DNA of 64,000 nt from assembly GCA_946894095.1 (NCBI GenBank), contig OX335644.1, positions 14,551,595-14,615,594 on the forward strand, given 5' to 3'. This document shows positions 1-38,620 of the stretch, one piece after another (the stretch's first letter is position 1; each line of letters opens with the position of its first letter). This stretch comes from Incurvaria masculella (lineage: Eukaryota; Arthropoda; Insecta; Lepidoptera; Incurvariidae). The notes beneath the pieces were generated by a model. The model had not been told where the DNA came from. It saw only the letters and a list, made by a program, of their open reading frames with translations, and ran no database searches. A program made the translations under genes and the position numbers.

Positions 1-53
1 CCATTCTGACCTATAAACCTAGGATAATTGAAGTAACGTGGCAGAGAACTGAC

Positions 54-26670
<26,617 letters not shown>

Positions 26671-26686
26671 GGTGGGAGATCGCTTT
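26671..26686 (-). other. Prp8: Prp8 5' UTR end with acceptor of a 5' UTR intron
   Basis: On the minus strand, 16 nt before the ATG there is TATTGTTGCAG, a good 3' splice site. The ATG context CCCACC-ATG is favourable. The first non-coding exon is therefore probably further upstream. Donor-like sites exist near 27610 and 27755, but both lie inside a repeat element, so I cannot place exon 1 or the promoter. Confidence 0.5.
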
Positions 26687-26806
26687 CTGCAACAATATAT
26701 TTTTTAATCTCCTTTCAATCTGCCTATGCAGGCATTTAGCTAGAGTTTATGAGTTTCTTCGGTCTTGCATGGTATTAGCCCAGTGGCTAATCCATAGGCT
26801 TATATA

Positions 26807-28156
26807 AGGTGAGTTTAAAATAATCTACAAGCCTTATAGGGTTGATTCAGTATCAGATATAGAACAACTTTTGCTAAGAATGTTTGTACAAAATGTACAA
26901 ATTTTGCTAGGCTCGTAGCCTAGTGGCGCGGGGACTGGCCTAGCGTACCAGAGACCCGGGTTCAATACCAACTTGCACCACTGTCTTTCTCTTTCAGAGT
27001 TCGATAAGTGCATTTCGTCACGAATGCGAGCTGCTCCATGGTTCGGAATCCATGTAAAACTGTAGGTCCCCTTCCCCTACTAGGTGGTAGGGTTTAAGCC
27101 CGACCGGGTTGGTACCATCGCATTGGATGAAAAGATGGTCGAAGCGGCAATGAAAAATTGTCCGTGTTTTCCATCCAGTTCAATGTAGCCGTGCTCATAA
27201 AGGGAAGGTCCTGGCATGGCATCTAATTCCTTAGGGAATGTGGTGTATTGGGCTAATATCATAACGGTAGTTGTGTGGTATTAGCCATCCATGTCAGGTC
27301 ACATAAAAAAAAAAAAAATGTAATTTTTTTTGTTCCATTTTAATTTTTGAGAAATTAAAACAGTATGTTCTTCCCAGTATTGTAAACAACTTTTGCGAAG
27401 AAACTATCCACCTATCTGTAATGGTTTCCACGAAAATAATTTATTAAAGTGCACTAACTCTTCAACTACCTAATTAAAAATATAGGTCAACCACGGGGTA
27501 TTGACCCGACCGTGACCTACTGACACAAGACAATTCTCCGCCGCCGCGCCGCCGCCGCGTGCGCAGACAGAAACCCCGCCGCCCCATCCCCCCGCCGCCG
27601 CCGCCCCTCTCACTGAAGGGCGTTTGTTTTCGTTTTGAAAGCAATTAGTATGTCAAGGTCCATGGCGCGCATCGGGCATAAGTATCGCACGTGAGTGAAT
27701 TTAAGTGAAGCGAGTGCTGATCGGGCGAAAAAGGCATGCATGCTTGTGTACATACCTACATTACAGCCGCGCCGACCAAATTCATAGCCCGGCGCGGCGT
27801 GCGTCAGCGTGGGAAGGAGGCAAAACTATTCGGGTAGGTAAAATAGACTCTGCCGCCGAGCGCCGCCTCCGCGCCGCCGGCCGGCGCGGTAGCGGTGCAG
27901 CGGTGACGCGCCGTTTTAGCGAAGTTCGCGCGCATTTAATAATTTGATTATTTATTTATTTCTTCGAAACCATCACCGATAGGTACATAGTTTCTTCGCA
28001 AAAGTTGTTCACAATACTGGGCAGAACGTACTGTTTAAATTTCTCAAAAATTCAAATTGAAAAAAAAAATTACATGCTTACATTCTTAGCAAAAGTTGTT
28101 CTATATCAGATACTGAATCAACCCTATAAGGCTTGTAGATTATTTTAAACTCACCT
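26807..28156. mobile_element. Large foldback element with GC-rich core, upstream of Prp8
   Basis: The outer arms (26807-26895 plus 27319-27450, and 27945-28156) are inverted copies sharing AGGTGAGTTTAAAATAATCT, GGGTTGATTCAGTATC and AACAACTTTTGCGAAGAAAC. TA flanks both ends. The core 27530-27930 is strongly GC-rich with CCG/CGC repeats. Without the nested SINE the element is about 940 bp. It begins 121 bp upstream of the Prp8 5' UTR acceptor. Confidence 0.75.
26910..27318 (+). mobile_element. tRNA-derived SINE copy 4
   Basis: Full-length copy with a 15-A tail. It interrupts the left arm of the large foldback element 26807-28156; the right arm lacks it, so it inserted after the foldback formed. 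Confidence 0.88.
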
Positions 28157-28756
28157 TATATGTTAGTTCAGATCTATATATATTCTTTTAAAATAAAAAA
28201 AGGTGCAAAGATTCAAAATCAAGATTAAAGAGGCATATCTATGATTCAGTCTATAAATCTGCCGAAAAAGCTATGGAAATTCTAATTGCCAGAAGTGTGG
28301 ACTACTGAAGGGGAATCTACACAGGATGATTCCGTATGCCAAAATAAAACACTTTTTTTTGTTTTACGGCTTATGAGCAAACAATAGAAAAAACCTGTCA
28401 ACATTTTGAGGTTAATTATATTTGGTTTATTACTTATTTTTTGCAATCATTATTTATTTGCAGCTCATAATAGCTCAGTTTCCTAAGAAATATTTCAAAT
28501 GCAGCACGGCAGAACCTTGCAAAACCTCAAATACAAAAAGTGCAAAAATCTCAAGTGATCTCTAAAGCCTGTATCACACCAGAGCAATATCGTGCGACTT
28601 TGCAGCATGCGACACTGTCGCATGATATAATGAAGCACCGTGTGGCAAGACCCGTACATCAGGGCAACATGTGTTTCATGCCGTAAGCTTTTCCGATAGA
28701 TGTCGCAAGCGATTCCAATATCAGTGAATTTGTTTAACGTGTTGCATTTGTTGACA

Positions 28757-28960
28757 TGGAGTGGATTTATCAGAACTACAAGGAGTTTATAGAAGACTAT
28801 CAATCAGCTGAGGTTTTGTGGGCATGTCCCACATTCTATTTTGTAGAAATCCTAACTATAAAAATAATCGCGTGAAACAAGATGTCCCGCAACAGTTGAA
28901 TAGCAAATACGAGCTGGCTGACTTTTTTGTAGATTTTTTTTTCCACCACCTTTTTTGTTC
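28757..28960 (+). pseudogene. MADF-domain relic, frameshifted
   Basis: MEWIYQNYKEFIEDYQSAEV LWACP in one frame and, after a shift near 28848, NPNYKNNRVKQDVPQQLNSK YEL in the next, resemble the start of a MADF DNA-binding domain. Such domains occur in Harbinger-type transposon accessory proteins and in host regulators. Flanks at about 28565-28640 and 29270-29360 share weak inverted similarity (CAGAGCAAT / GTTGCTCTG), which would fit a decayed transposon. No intact gene remains. Confidence 0.45.
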
Positions 28961-30921
28961 AGAGACATTTATTTATTTATTTATGTTTATTGCACTCAAA
29001 ATTCGGGAAAAAGGTACAACTTAATGCCAGGGGCATTCTCTACCAGTCTACCTTTGGGTATCGTGAGCAGTAGTGCGAGTAGCAGTTATAGAGACAAATG
29101 AATTTACTACAACAAATATTATACACAATATACCAACTACTTATACACATATAAATATAAATATACATTAATATGCCAATACTAGATAAGCTGCAGCTGC
29201 AATTAATTCTTGAGACATTTTTCGCTTGCATCTCAAATGATTTGTTGCTTTTGTGTAAAATTCAAACTGCGGCATGCTACAAGTCGCAAAGTGTGAATTT
29301 TTGTGGTATACCAATACTGTTTCAGGTGACAAATGCATGATGTTGCTCTGAAGTAATTCTAGCTTCAGCAATGACTAAAACTGGATCATTTTCGGTTACT
29401 GATGTGGACTGCCAGACTCGAGACATCGCAACAAATTGTTAACAAAATACAAAAATAATAAAGTGGAAAAAATGCATGCTAAGCACTTAACTGAAAATTT
29501 AAGAAATGCTGCCATTGTTCAGAGTTTGGTCCCACTGGCAAGTGGGTATTATATATACCTATCTACGCATGTGCAACCTTTAGTAGTTGGCTGAACAGAA
29601 TTGAAATAATATTCAACTTCAAGGCGTCATTTGATTTGTTATTTGCACAAAATGTATAATAGGTATGTCAAATAACCAAGCGCCGGCGGCTTAGGGATTG
29701 TTGGGTTATGGAGCGGAAGAACAAGTGTGGCACGTGTGAATGACAATACCTTGAACAAAGCCAGCAAAATTAATCCGAAAGTAGCTGTATAGCATTTGAT
29801 CTGCAAAATGAACGAAGCGGCAGGTCTTGAATTAGTGCCTTGAACGTTATGCAGATGGGCAAGTCCTCTGCGCAATTGATGCTATTATAGTTGGTTCGAT
29901 GGACGCCGGCGTGCATGCAAATGCCATCTTTGCGACTATTACTAAAACAACCTGTACTTACTTGCGATAAGTTTCACACTTGGGAATCTACCATCAACGT
30001 TTCGTTGTTTTTGCAACGCAATTCAAAATATAAAAAACTCGTCCACCTAACCGCAATCCTCAAAAGAGGGCATTTTGGAAGCCATTTGCTTTTTTTGGTG
30101 ATCCACATCTCCCACGCCAGTTTCGTAGACGCCGCGAGAGTCAGACGCCTTGCGAAACGAAGGCTAGGCGACTCAGACGCTGGGTGGCTTGGTCACCACT
30201 CGACATCTCGACTCGCGACAATCTAATCTGTCGTTAAATAAGGGAATTCTTTTATTATTATTATTTGTAATTACATTATATTTTATTTTATTTACTGGCT
30301 CCGCTCGGGTTAATCTCGGGCTGAATTATTTCATGAATAAAAATTAGACCAAAGGGCTGTTCCAAAAGGCTGGTCCAGGACAATGTATCCATATTATATC
30401 TTTAATCAAGATCGTTTGAGCCTATATTGCATGATTCAATAAGAACCGTCCAATAATTCTCATTTAGAGCTCCGTAAACAATTGGTAGCTTTTTTCCAAA
30501 ACAAATTAAAGCATGTTCCGCCACAAACTTTCAGCACTTGCAGATTGCTTACTGTCACGTAGTGAAACGAGACTGTCGGATGAATGATAATTGAACCTGG
30601 CACGAAACAATCATTTTTTTTATTTATGTCAATTATGACAGGAGATTTTGTTTTTACGGGAAAAGTTCATGGACCAGTCCAAACAAATTTTGTAATTTAA
30701 ATTTTTGCACGTTAATAGAGCCTCAGGAGAGATAAATGGTCTGGCCATCGGCCATACGTGTTCCAAAATGAATCCCCGAAAGGTATTTATTGTTCAAAAC
30801 CTTTATTACTTTTTATTTGTGATACCTTCATCAACTGACCCTGCACCCTCTCAGAAACGAGAGGGTCCAGCATCAGAGGGTGGAGGTCTCACCAATTGAC
30901 CTTCACAGGGTATCCAGGATA

Positions 30922-31007
30922 GGGCCAAGCCTGGATTTGAGTCAAGCCTAAATTGGAGTCACGCCTGGATGGAGTCAAGCCGGGATTGGAGCCAAGCCTG
31001 GGTGGAA
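30922..31007 (+). repeat. Minisatellite of about 17 bp, five units
   Basis: Units resemble GAGTCAAGCCTGGATTG; five imperfect copies run head to tail (CCAAGCCTGGATTT, GTCAAGCCTAAATTG, GTCACGCCTGGATG, GTCAAGCCGGGATTG, GCCAAGCCTGGGTG). Confidence 0.8.
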
Positions 31008-32065
31008 CCTTAAACCTGAGCCAACTTCGCTATTGTACGGAGAGTCCAGCGGGTCCTCCATCGGTTGGAGTAGAGCGCTGGCTCAGGACAAAAGTGGAGC
31101 CCAACCCCTCAGGTTGTACCGTACCAACCCAGATCGTCAGAAAAGATAAATATACCTTATTATCCCCAAAACTGTGGTTTCCTTGTTGTCAGAACCATAG
31201 AAATAGGATGTACAAGAACAACAAAGTCTGATAGCTGGCGAGACAATAATCGAAATGCAACAGTAGTTGGTGAAAAATAGTGTTGCTAAGTCCCGCATCC
31301 AAAATTATCGATATCGATATTTATTGGTTGTGCATGTGGACCGACATTTGTGAATTAAATAATTTTAAAATCTCTTTCACTGGTAAGCACGCGACTCATC
31401 TGAGGGCGAGTAGCGTCATACGCTAGCATAAAAAAGATGTAGATCTTTTTTATACATAAATGTACACATAGCTGATGGCCGCTACTCGGATTCATACTTT
31501 TCGTATTCGTTCCATCACCACAAGGACAAGGGGTCTACTCATGCAAGCGAACACGAGAAGTTTCTTTAAAATGTATGTAGAAATAAAAAGTAGGCATCTT
31601 TTTCCTGCATAGAGTTTGACAAAAGCGAACACGAGAACTTTTCGATTTCGCTTCCCTGAGTAAATATGCTGGTAAATGTATTTCTAACTCGTAATTGAAA
31701 TTCAAGAAAAATAAAAGCCTTAATCATGATTTCTTCTTAATCAATGAGTTACCTTATCACTTTACAATCAATGCCAATATGCCTAACACTTATATTTTTT
31801 TTGATTAATTGAAACTTATGCCACCCTGGTCCAATAAAAAAATATATTTTGTCAAGTTATACAGCATTATACATGGTGTTCGACACATCGGCCGAAAACA
31901 TTTATCTATAGGTAATTGGGGTAATTACATGTTGTTGACCCATGATACCTTTTGTCAGATGTCACGTGGTAACGAGATAAGATTTTTTTTCTTTATTTTT
32001 AAAATTCCGGCTTTGCACCCATGAAACTTATTTATTTTTTTATGTTATCAGGATTTTTTTTAAAT

Positions 32066-32200
32066 ACAATCAGTTTCAGCGACATCTATATTTGTAGCAT
32101 TGTAATCAGAATTTTGAAATGATCGAAAAAAAATTTCGTCGTGACATTCCTTGGAAGCAGGATTTTCAGATAATTTTCAAGATCTTATTTCAAGATTGTT
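32066..32200. mobile_element. MITE fragment related to 49885-50037
   Basis: ATCAGTTTCAGCGACATC and GCATTGTAATCAGAATTTTG match the left arm of the 49.9-kb element, and GATAATTTTCAAGATCTTAT partly matches its right arm. The outer right end is missing. Confidence 0.55.
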
Positions 32201-32260
32201 TTTAAAAAGTTTTTTACTTTTATTATTTGAATTATGACCGGTACTTTCTTTGGTGCAAAC

Positions 32261-32670
32261 GCTCGTAGCCTAGTGGCGCGGGGACTTGCATAGCATACCA
32301 GAGGTCTGGGTTCAAATGATCGCACCGTTCATGCAGAACTTTATTTCTCATTCTGAGTTGGATAAGTGCATTTCGTCCCGAAAGCTGCTCCATGATTCGG
32401 AATCCATGTGAAACTGTAGGTCCCTTCCCCTACTAGGTGGTAGGGTTTAAGCCCGCCCGGGTTGGTACCATGGCATTGGATGAAAAACTGCTCGAAGCGA
32501 CAATGAAGAAATGTCCGTGTTTTCCATCCAGTTCAATGTAGCCACAATCATAAATGGAAGGTCCTGGCATGGTACCTAATTCCTTCGGAAATGTGGTGTG
32601 CTGGGCTAATATCATTACGGTAGTTGTGTGGTATTAGCCATCAATGTCAGGTTGCATAAATATAAAAAAA
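32261..32670 (+). mobile_element. tRNA-derived SINE copy 5
   Basis: Complete but more diverged copy in the Prp8-RPA3 spacer. It starts GCTCGTAGCCTAGTGGCGCG and ends in an A-rich TATAAAAAAA tail. Confidence 0.87.
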
Positions 32671-34824
32671 CAGACAAATCATATATAAAAGCATAAATAC
32701 TTTTGTTTGATTATAGACAAATTTACATTTATTGTATGATATTTCATTTAAATTTGACAGGTTGTCAAAGGTTGGAATTTTTTGTTATTATTGTGCGTGG
32801 GTGATTCCCTACTGGGTGATATGAAGTGACTTATTTTATAGTCAGTGAATGTACTTCTAGTCATTCAAATGGAATAATGTGGCAGCCCTCTAGAAAAACA
32901 TACATTCATAAAATTTTGTCCACTATTTCTCTCCATGGGTGCGAATACTCCTCCTAGTGAGTACTTACGCATTTTTCACACGAACACAAATATTTGGACA
33001 TAGAAATTTTAGGGAATAGGGAAATTCAGAATTAAAATGAATGCCTGGCATGGAGGTGAAGAAATAATTTTCCTCAAATTTCCTCAACTCAAAGATGCCT
33101 GGTATAGGTAACTGTAGCAGATGAAGTACAATCAGTTGCTTCGATTCACTGACTGGCAAGATTTTTATAACAAAATAAAATAAAATTTGCAAAGAAAATT
33201 AATTGAAATGCTAATGTGTCATTTTTGATCTAAAAAAAAAGCTGCCTTTCTCTAGATTACGAAATGTTAAAAAGGCAGCCCCTTCTATTTACATTTCAAG
33301 TAATTGGTAATTTTACAAATAATGCAATCCCAGCACTTTTATTATGAACACCAAATAAACGATCATATTTTTATTCATATCGAAAGATAGCTGGCTTCAA
33401 CGTCTATCAATAACGTTTAATGAGTCAGACAGGATTTATTACTACAATCAAGGAATTAAAAGACCACCTTAAATTAAAAGAGCTCTGAGCAATAGAGATT
33501 TTTTGTAATCTGTGACGTGGACTCTAGCCACTTAATAATGTGCCCAATTGCATAAAACTCATCCAGCAGGGTACTAACGTAAAGAATGATGTCATAAAAA
33601 TAACCTTGGAATAGATCCAAAATAGTTTCAATATATATTATCCCGTGAAAGGAGTGGCGACCGAGCCGCACGGGCGCCGCGGCGCGCGGCGTCTGATTCG
33701 CGTGGTAATCCGTAAAAAAATATCGATTGTCAAATAAAGGTCTCTGTCAAGCCCTAGCGAAGTAAAATATTTTCTCACGTATTCAAAATATCCTAAATGT
33801 ACGCAGGAAATGTTATAAATTATATAAATATTGATAAAAGGAAGCGTAATTTTCAAATACAGTTACTTTATTTGCAGAGTTTCGGCTTATATTACAAGAA
33901 AATGGGTAAGGTTGATATTTCGTTTTTACCCTTAAAAAGTGTATTTCTCTCGGTTTTGGCGATTGTTCTCCTCACAATCCGTAAAGGCACAGGTAACGAT
34001 GGCTTCAACACTGCTTTCTATAAGGAATACTTAGAAATGTTCGAGATATTTCGAAAAAACCTTTGACATTTTATGTGTTTGTACACTGCGTGGTGATAAC
34101 GATTTTGTAAGTGGTCTCATCGGGAATTACGTTCCATTCCTCTCTAATTCATCGGTAGTGATATTTAAAATCGACTCTTGCTCCCACACTCTGTTCGTCT
34201 TGTAAGCGCGCTGCGCTCGCATGCTAGGTCTATGGTCAGAACCGTTTCCCAAACTAGGTCCGGAAAATCACGAACGTTACGTACATTACCTAGTAAGTAA
34301 TGACGAAGGGGAACTAAAGTTTTACATGAACTCCAAACTACAGCTATCCTCAACATCAAACATGGTAACCTATCCCGAACCTGACTGCTCCCAGAGATTA
34401 TATACGTTGATGAAATCTTTCTCAGAGCTCAATTTTTGAAAAGCTTGCAATTTTTAAATATATTTAGTTTTATTAATAACTTATTTCTTATTTTATGATT
34501 AGCCTGATTTTATGTTTTTTTCTTTTTGAAATAATAAGCCCTATTGATTTTTTATATTATATGTGAAATGCAGCGCTGGGTACATATTCAGTTAATCCCT
34601 GGTGGCGCCGCGCCGCCTCCACCGCTTCTTTCTAAAACGCTTTTTTCTTCTCTCGATGAAAGTAAAACTCGAACTGACTCAGGTTTGGGCCCTCAGTTCA
34701 GATTTGACGTTCCTGTGATCGTATCCTGTGCATCGCAAGTAGCAATATTGCAAGTAGCCTTGCGGCCAGGGTAGAATAACATAGGTGTATTTGTATGCAA
34801 CTACGGCAACGTCATCTTATTCTA

Positions 34825-35147
34825 AGCCCCGGTTGCACGAAGAAACGGTTGAGTTAATCAATGTTCAAACACGTCACTATCACTGAACCGCTCGGAGTGG
34901 CTTCCATACTGTCCACACAAAGTGACGTGTTTGATCATACGTTGACGTTGATTTTGATTTTTTGTGCTTTCGTGCACTCGGCCCTTAGCCCCGGTTGCAC
35001 GAAAGAACAAAAAATCAAAATCAACGTCAAAGTATGATCAAACACGTCACTTTGTGTGAACAGTATGGAAGGAACTCTATGCAGTTCACTAAAAGTGACG
35101 TGTTTGAACATTGATTAACTCGGCCGTCTCTTCGTGCAACCGGGGCT
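34825..35147. mobile_element. Palindromic MITE, 323 bp, upstream of RPA3
   Basis: Ends AGCCCCGGTTGCACGAA and its reverse complement are flanked by TA (34823-34824, 35148-35149). The two halves are inverted copies over most of their length, with ATCAAACACGTCACTTTGTG and AAATCAAAATCAACGTC in both. A related inner junction repeats AGCCCCGGTTGCACGAA at 34988. It ends 281 bp before the RPA3 start codon. Confidence 0.85.
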
Positions 35148-35427
35148 TAGTGAGGGCGGTGGGCAGCAGTGAAATTGGCGTCGGAGGTGCGTATTACTAA
35201 TGCTATGGCTTTTAGCAAAACTGCCTTTCCGTGAAAAAAAAAACAAATAGTAACTACTGGCGCGAAATGAATTGTCAATGTCAGTCAAACCAAAGTCAAA
35301 TGTAAAACACAGCAATTTGTGCCGGAAGCGGTAATTGGAAAGGGATTATAAATCCGTACGATACCTACTCTGCTCGAAGCTATATAGTTGTAATATTTTA
35401 TTTAGTGTTCGATCTGCTTGATCAACT

Positions 35428-35838
35428 ATGGGTGAGAACGACGACTTGGAGGACACACAGTTCCCCGACAATGATGAATTCGTGCCCTACGTGAACGGCG
35501 CAGCCATCGGGAGCCACGGGGGTGCCAGACTCGCTTTGTGGGGGCAGGTGACGCGTATTTCAAGCGACGGCTTTACTCTAAAATGCACCGATGACGCTGA
35601 CGTAGTGGTGAAGCTTCGTACACCGCCGGCGGTGTCCCCGTCTGGCTGGGTAGAGGTATGGGGCGTCGCTCAAGGTCGCGCTGTGCTTGCCGAGGAAGTC
35701 GTTCCATTCCCAGATGAGATGACGAAGAACGTCGACCTGGAGGGACATCGAAATTTGGCGCGTTTGCTGACAGCAATTGAAGATCCTTGGAATCTCGGCG
35801 AGGACACTGGAATTATTGGAGTTGCTCCAATGGAGTGA
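35428..35838 (+). CDS. RPA3: Replication protein A 14 kDa subunit (RPA3), single exon, 136 aa
   Basis: RPA3 is the smallest subunit of the nuclear single-strand DNA-binding trimer RPA used in replication, repair and recombination; its single OB fold holds the trimer core together. The open frame has the family pattern. An acidic N-terminal tail is followed by GGARLALWGQVTRI (first OB strand), DGFTLKCTDDADVVVKL, then SGWVEVWGVAQGRAVLAEE, and ends in a short C-terminal helix (HRNLARLLTAI) that in the family joins the three-helix trimerisation bundle. Length is slightly above the usual 110-125 aa. There is no intron. A candidate poly(A) signal AATAAA is at 36199-36204, inside an inverted-repeat arm. 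The sequence has no disabling change, so I read it as the functional gene rather than a retrocopy. The assignment rests on pattern recognition of a fast-evolving family. Confidence 0.85.
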   Translation: MGENDDLEDTQFPDNDEFVPYVNGAAIGSHGGARLALWGQVTRISSDGFTLKCTDDADVVVKLRTPPAVSPSGWVEVWGVAQGRAVLAEEVVPFPDEMTKNVDLEGHRNLARLLTAIEDPWNLGEDTGIIGVAPME

Positions 35839-36190
35839 ATACAAGGCTAAGATTTTGATTTTACTGAACAATGTTATAATGGGAAAGAGAAAAATTGTAG
35901 ACGTCGCATCAGAGACCTCACCTCGGAAACGTCGACACTGTCATTTCTGTCAAGTTTTATTTTTGAGTTTTTAGATGAAAGATGTACTCCATGAAGTAGT
36001 TAGAATAAGGTATGGAGGAAAAGAAATGTTTTTGTTCATCAAACAAATTTTAAAGTATTTGACTAGCACAAATTGTAAAATTATATGTTTTAGGTAGGTA
36101 TGTTATTGTGATATTTTCTTTCCAATAACTTCATTTCATTATTTGGCATTTCGGCATAATATCGAGGATATTGAGTAATTTCAATTATAT

Positions 36191-36957
36191 CCTGGTTCAA
36201 TAAAGAAACTATATAGAAATGGCGGCTTCTCTCGAATAGCATGCTATCTCGCTTCCACTATATCGCTATCTATACTCACACAGTGTAGTACTGACTGCAA
36301 AACAAATTATCAAATCAGAGCGCGCAGTGATATGTACTCAGTTGCATTGTATATCGGTATAGTGTTTCACTGGATGAACTGAACAGATCTTTGACTTCTA
36401 AAAACCGCAGGAAGATTCTTTGGTCGATTCGCCCGTCTCTCCCCCGCCGCCGCTCCCGCCGCCGCCCCCGGCCCCGCTCCCCTTGGTGTGAAGTAGCGCT
36501 ACCGGCATCGTTTTCGTAGCCTTGTGAAAGTTCGAAAGCCCATGGGCACAATATCTTTATAAATTGTAGCCTATGTGTTATTCTGATGTATAAGCTATAT
36601 TATTGTAAAGTTTCATTAAAATCCATTCAGTAGTTTTTACGTGAAAGAGTAACAAACATCCATCCATCCATCCATCCATCCATCCATCCATCCATCCATC
36701 CATCCATCCATCCATCCATCCATTATTACAAACTTTCCCCTTAATAATATTAGTAGGATTAGGATATACTTTTTCGTACTAAACAGGTTCGTCACTTATT
36801 CCAAGGAATGTGATATGTATTTATGTTTAATCTATCGTGAAATATTACAAAAACCTTAAAACATAAATGTATACTTTGTAACAATATAATGCTGACCGTA
36901 CCGTCCGTTGGACAAGTACAAGCCGCCATTTCTATATGTTTTCTTTAATGAACTGGC
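36191..36957. mobile_element. Element with 38-bp inverted ends and a CATC microsatellite
   Basis: AAAGAAACTATATAGAAATG plus GCGGCTT at 36191-36228 is inverted at 36919-36957 (AAGCCGCCATTTCTATATG). Between them are a GC-rich CCGCCGCCGC stretch (36430-36480), a CATC run (36657-36724) and GGAATGTGATATGTAT (about 36805), which also occurs at 18656 and 51423. The only RPA3 poly(A) candidate lies in its left end. Confidence 0.55.
36657..36724 (+). repeat. CATC microsatellite
   Basis: Seventeen near-perfect tandem CATC units. Confidence 0.95.
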
Positions 36958-37772
36958 TTATACATAGATTGAGTAAATATAATTTTCAAATGTATTTATT
37001 TTATTTTGTAGGGTATCTGACAGCTTTGATAGATCGTTCAGACACCACCTGTCGTTACAAATGATTCTTCCCCATTTTAAGTATTCAATAAGTTAGTCTA
37101 TATTTTATACAAATAAAGAATACATTATGCATTCCTATTTACATTTATTTTCTTCGTTAAATTTCTAATGGTTGCCTGGAAAATTCCTGTTGGAATGGAA
37201 ATGCCTTGTCAAAGTGATTCTTTTTGAAAAGATCACATATTTTTGTTATTTATGCAGTAGGTACAATAAAGTGGAGCTGCGCAATTAAGACCTCGCCTAT
37301 TCCCGGTTTTCTCAGTAATCGAGACTATTATGCATGGCTCGGCTGCAGACTTGCACTCAGATTAAGCCTCAAGAAGGCCTTTAACCCATACTTGTGTAGT
37401 GGTGAGTAGGACAACATGTGCACTCAGGAAAATATTCTGCTTCAAAGAAGTTGTGGTTGAAGTGAAGTTTGGAAACTAGCTATCAATGCCAGAGGTCATT
37501 AGTTCCATCCCCTGCCCCTTCATGCACCAATTCTTTTTTTGAGTTGCATAAGTGTATTTCGTCAAAAACGCAAGCTGTTCCATGGTTTGGAATCCATGCG
37601 AAACTGTCGGTCCCCTTTTTAACAGTAAGGGACTGTAGGCCACGCAGTTCGATGAAGGTTAGGTACATTTCACCCGTAATCGTAGAGCATGAAAAGAGCC
37701 AACGAAGCAGGTTGTGAGCGTACCGTATGGCGCTCTATCATACAACAGTCGTAAAAGGTGCTAGTATGAGCT

Positions 37773-38097
37773 CCTAGTCCCAGTTGTCACCTAAATTGGC
37801 GATTACGGAACTTCGAAGTTACGTAGGAACTTCAAACTTCATAAACATTTTTCTAGATATTCTGTGGTTTTACTTCTACTGTCAAAGTCAAACTCGGACT
37901 ACTAATTTGTATGAAAACGTGGAGTCGGAGTAAACGGCAACGTCGACATATTTACGGCGACGGTGAGTAAGCTGTAAAATCAAACTCGGACTTGTAAATG
38001 TTATTTATGTTAGCACTCTTCAATTTCTCCATACATTTGAAAAGGCCAGTCGATCGGTTTGCCGTAAATGCCAATTTAGGTGACAGCTGGGTCTAGG
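37773..38097. mobile_element. MITE family 'TCACCTAAATTGGCG', copy 1
   Basis: Left end CAGTTGTCACCTAAATTGGC is inverted at the right end (GCCAATTTAGGTGACAGCTG). Inner motifs CCAGTCGATCGGTTTGCCGT and GTCAAACTCGGAC recur in the copies at 46375-46711 and 49209-49490. It lies between the RPA3 and DRC2 3' ends. Confidence 0.82.
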
Positions 38098-38620
38098 GTC
38101 TCTGTTAGGCATCTGTATGATGTTTGTTTCTAGACTTGGGCCCATACTCTTAAGCCGATATAAGATGTTTAAACCAAAAAGACTGAAAGAGTCCTAGCAG
38201 TTCATGAATGTAAAAATGGAATATAATTGAGTCATTCATATGTCGGTTGCTCCAATGAAATTGATATCCAAAACAATCAAATGTAATGCATTTAAAATTA
38301 AGGGCATAGGCCAAAGAAAAAAAATTTATATTCAGTACCTAGCCAAAATATGTACATATGTGCTGCTATGGCATAGGCCTTGCAAGAATAAAAAAAGTAT
38401 AATTGGTATATCTTCTATGCTAATTACATACATATATCAACAAGTTTTTAGTAAAATTACCTTTCTTACCTTGACGATAAACTATAAACGTGTACCCTAG
38501 CGTTTGTCATCATATATTTTTGTTTTTTCAAGTACATAGCAAACAAAAGCCCGTTTTGAAAATCAGTTTTTATTACATCATTATTTTTACAAAATTAATT
38601 GTGACAAAAATGCCAAGTCT

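Larger units (their letters stand above)
28160..35420. other. Prp8-RPA3 spacer
   Basis: No gene found apart from the MADF relic. Contents are SINE copy 5, a MITE fragment (32066), the minisatellite (30922), and the palindromic MITE 34825-35147. A short GC-rich patch is at about 33660-33705 and a CGCGCTGCGCTCGCATGC patch at about 34207. The rest is AT-rich sequence I cannot assign. The two flanking genes are divergent, so promoters of both must lie in or next to this stretch. Confidence 0.6.
35839..38560. other. RPA3-DRC2 spacer (convergent 3' ends)
   Basis: It holds the 36191-36957 element, a worn SINE piece (37485-37625), a LINE tail (about 37660-37735) and MITE copy 37773-38097. At 38100-38560 I see only AT-rich sequence and the DRC2 poly(A) region. 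There is no supported gene. Confidence 0.6.

Noticed and set aside
27530..27930. CpG-island promoter of Prp8
   Set aside because: Not accepted as such because the stretch is the core of an inverted-repeat element; the transcription start cannot be placed from sequence.
35428..35838. RPA3 as a dead retrocopy because it lacks introns
   Set aside because: The frame is intact with family-like strands and C-terminal helix, and I see no poly(A) tract or flanking duplication to support retrotransposition.
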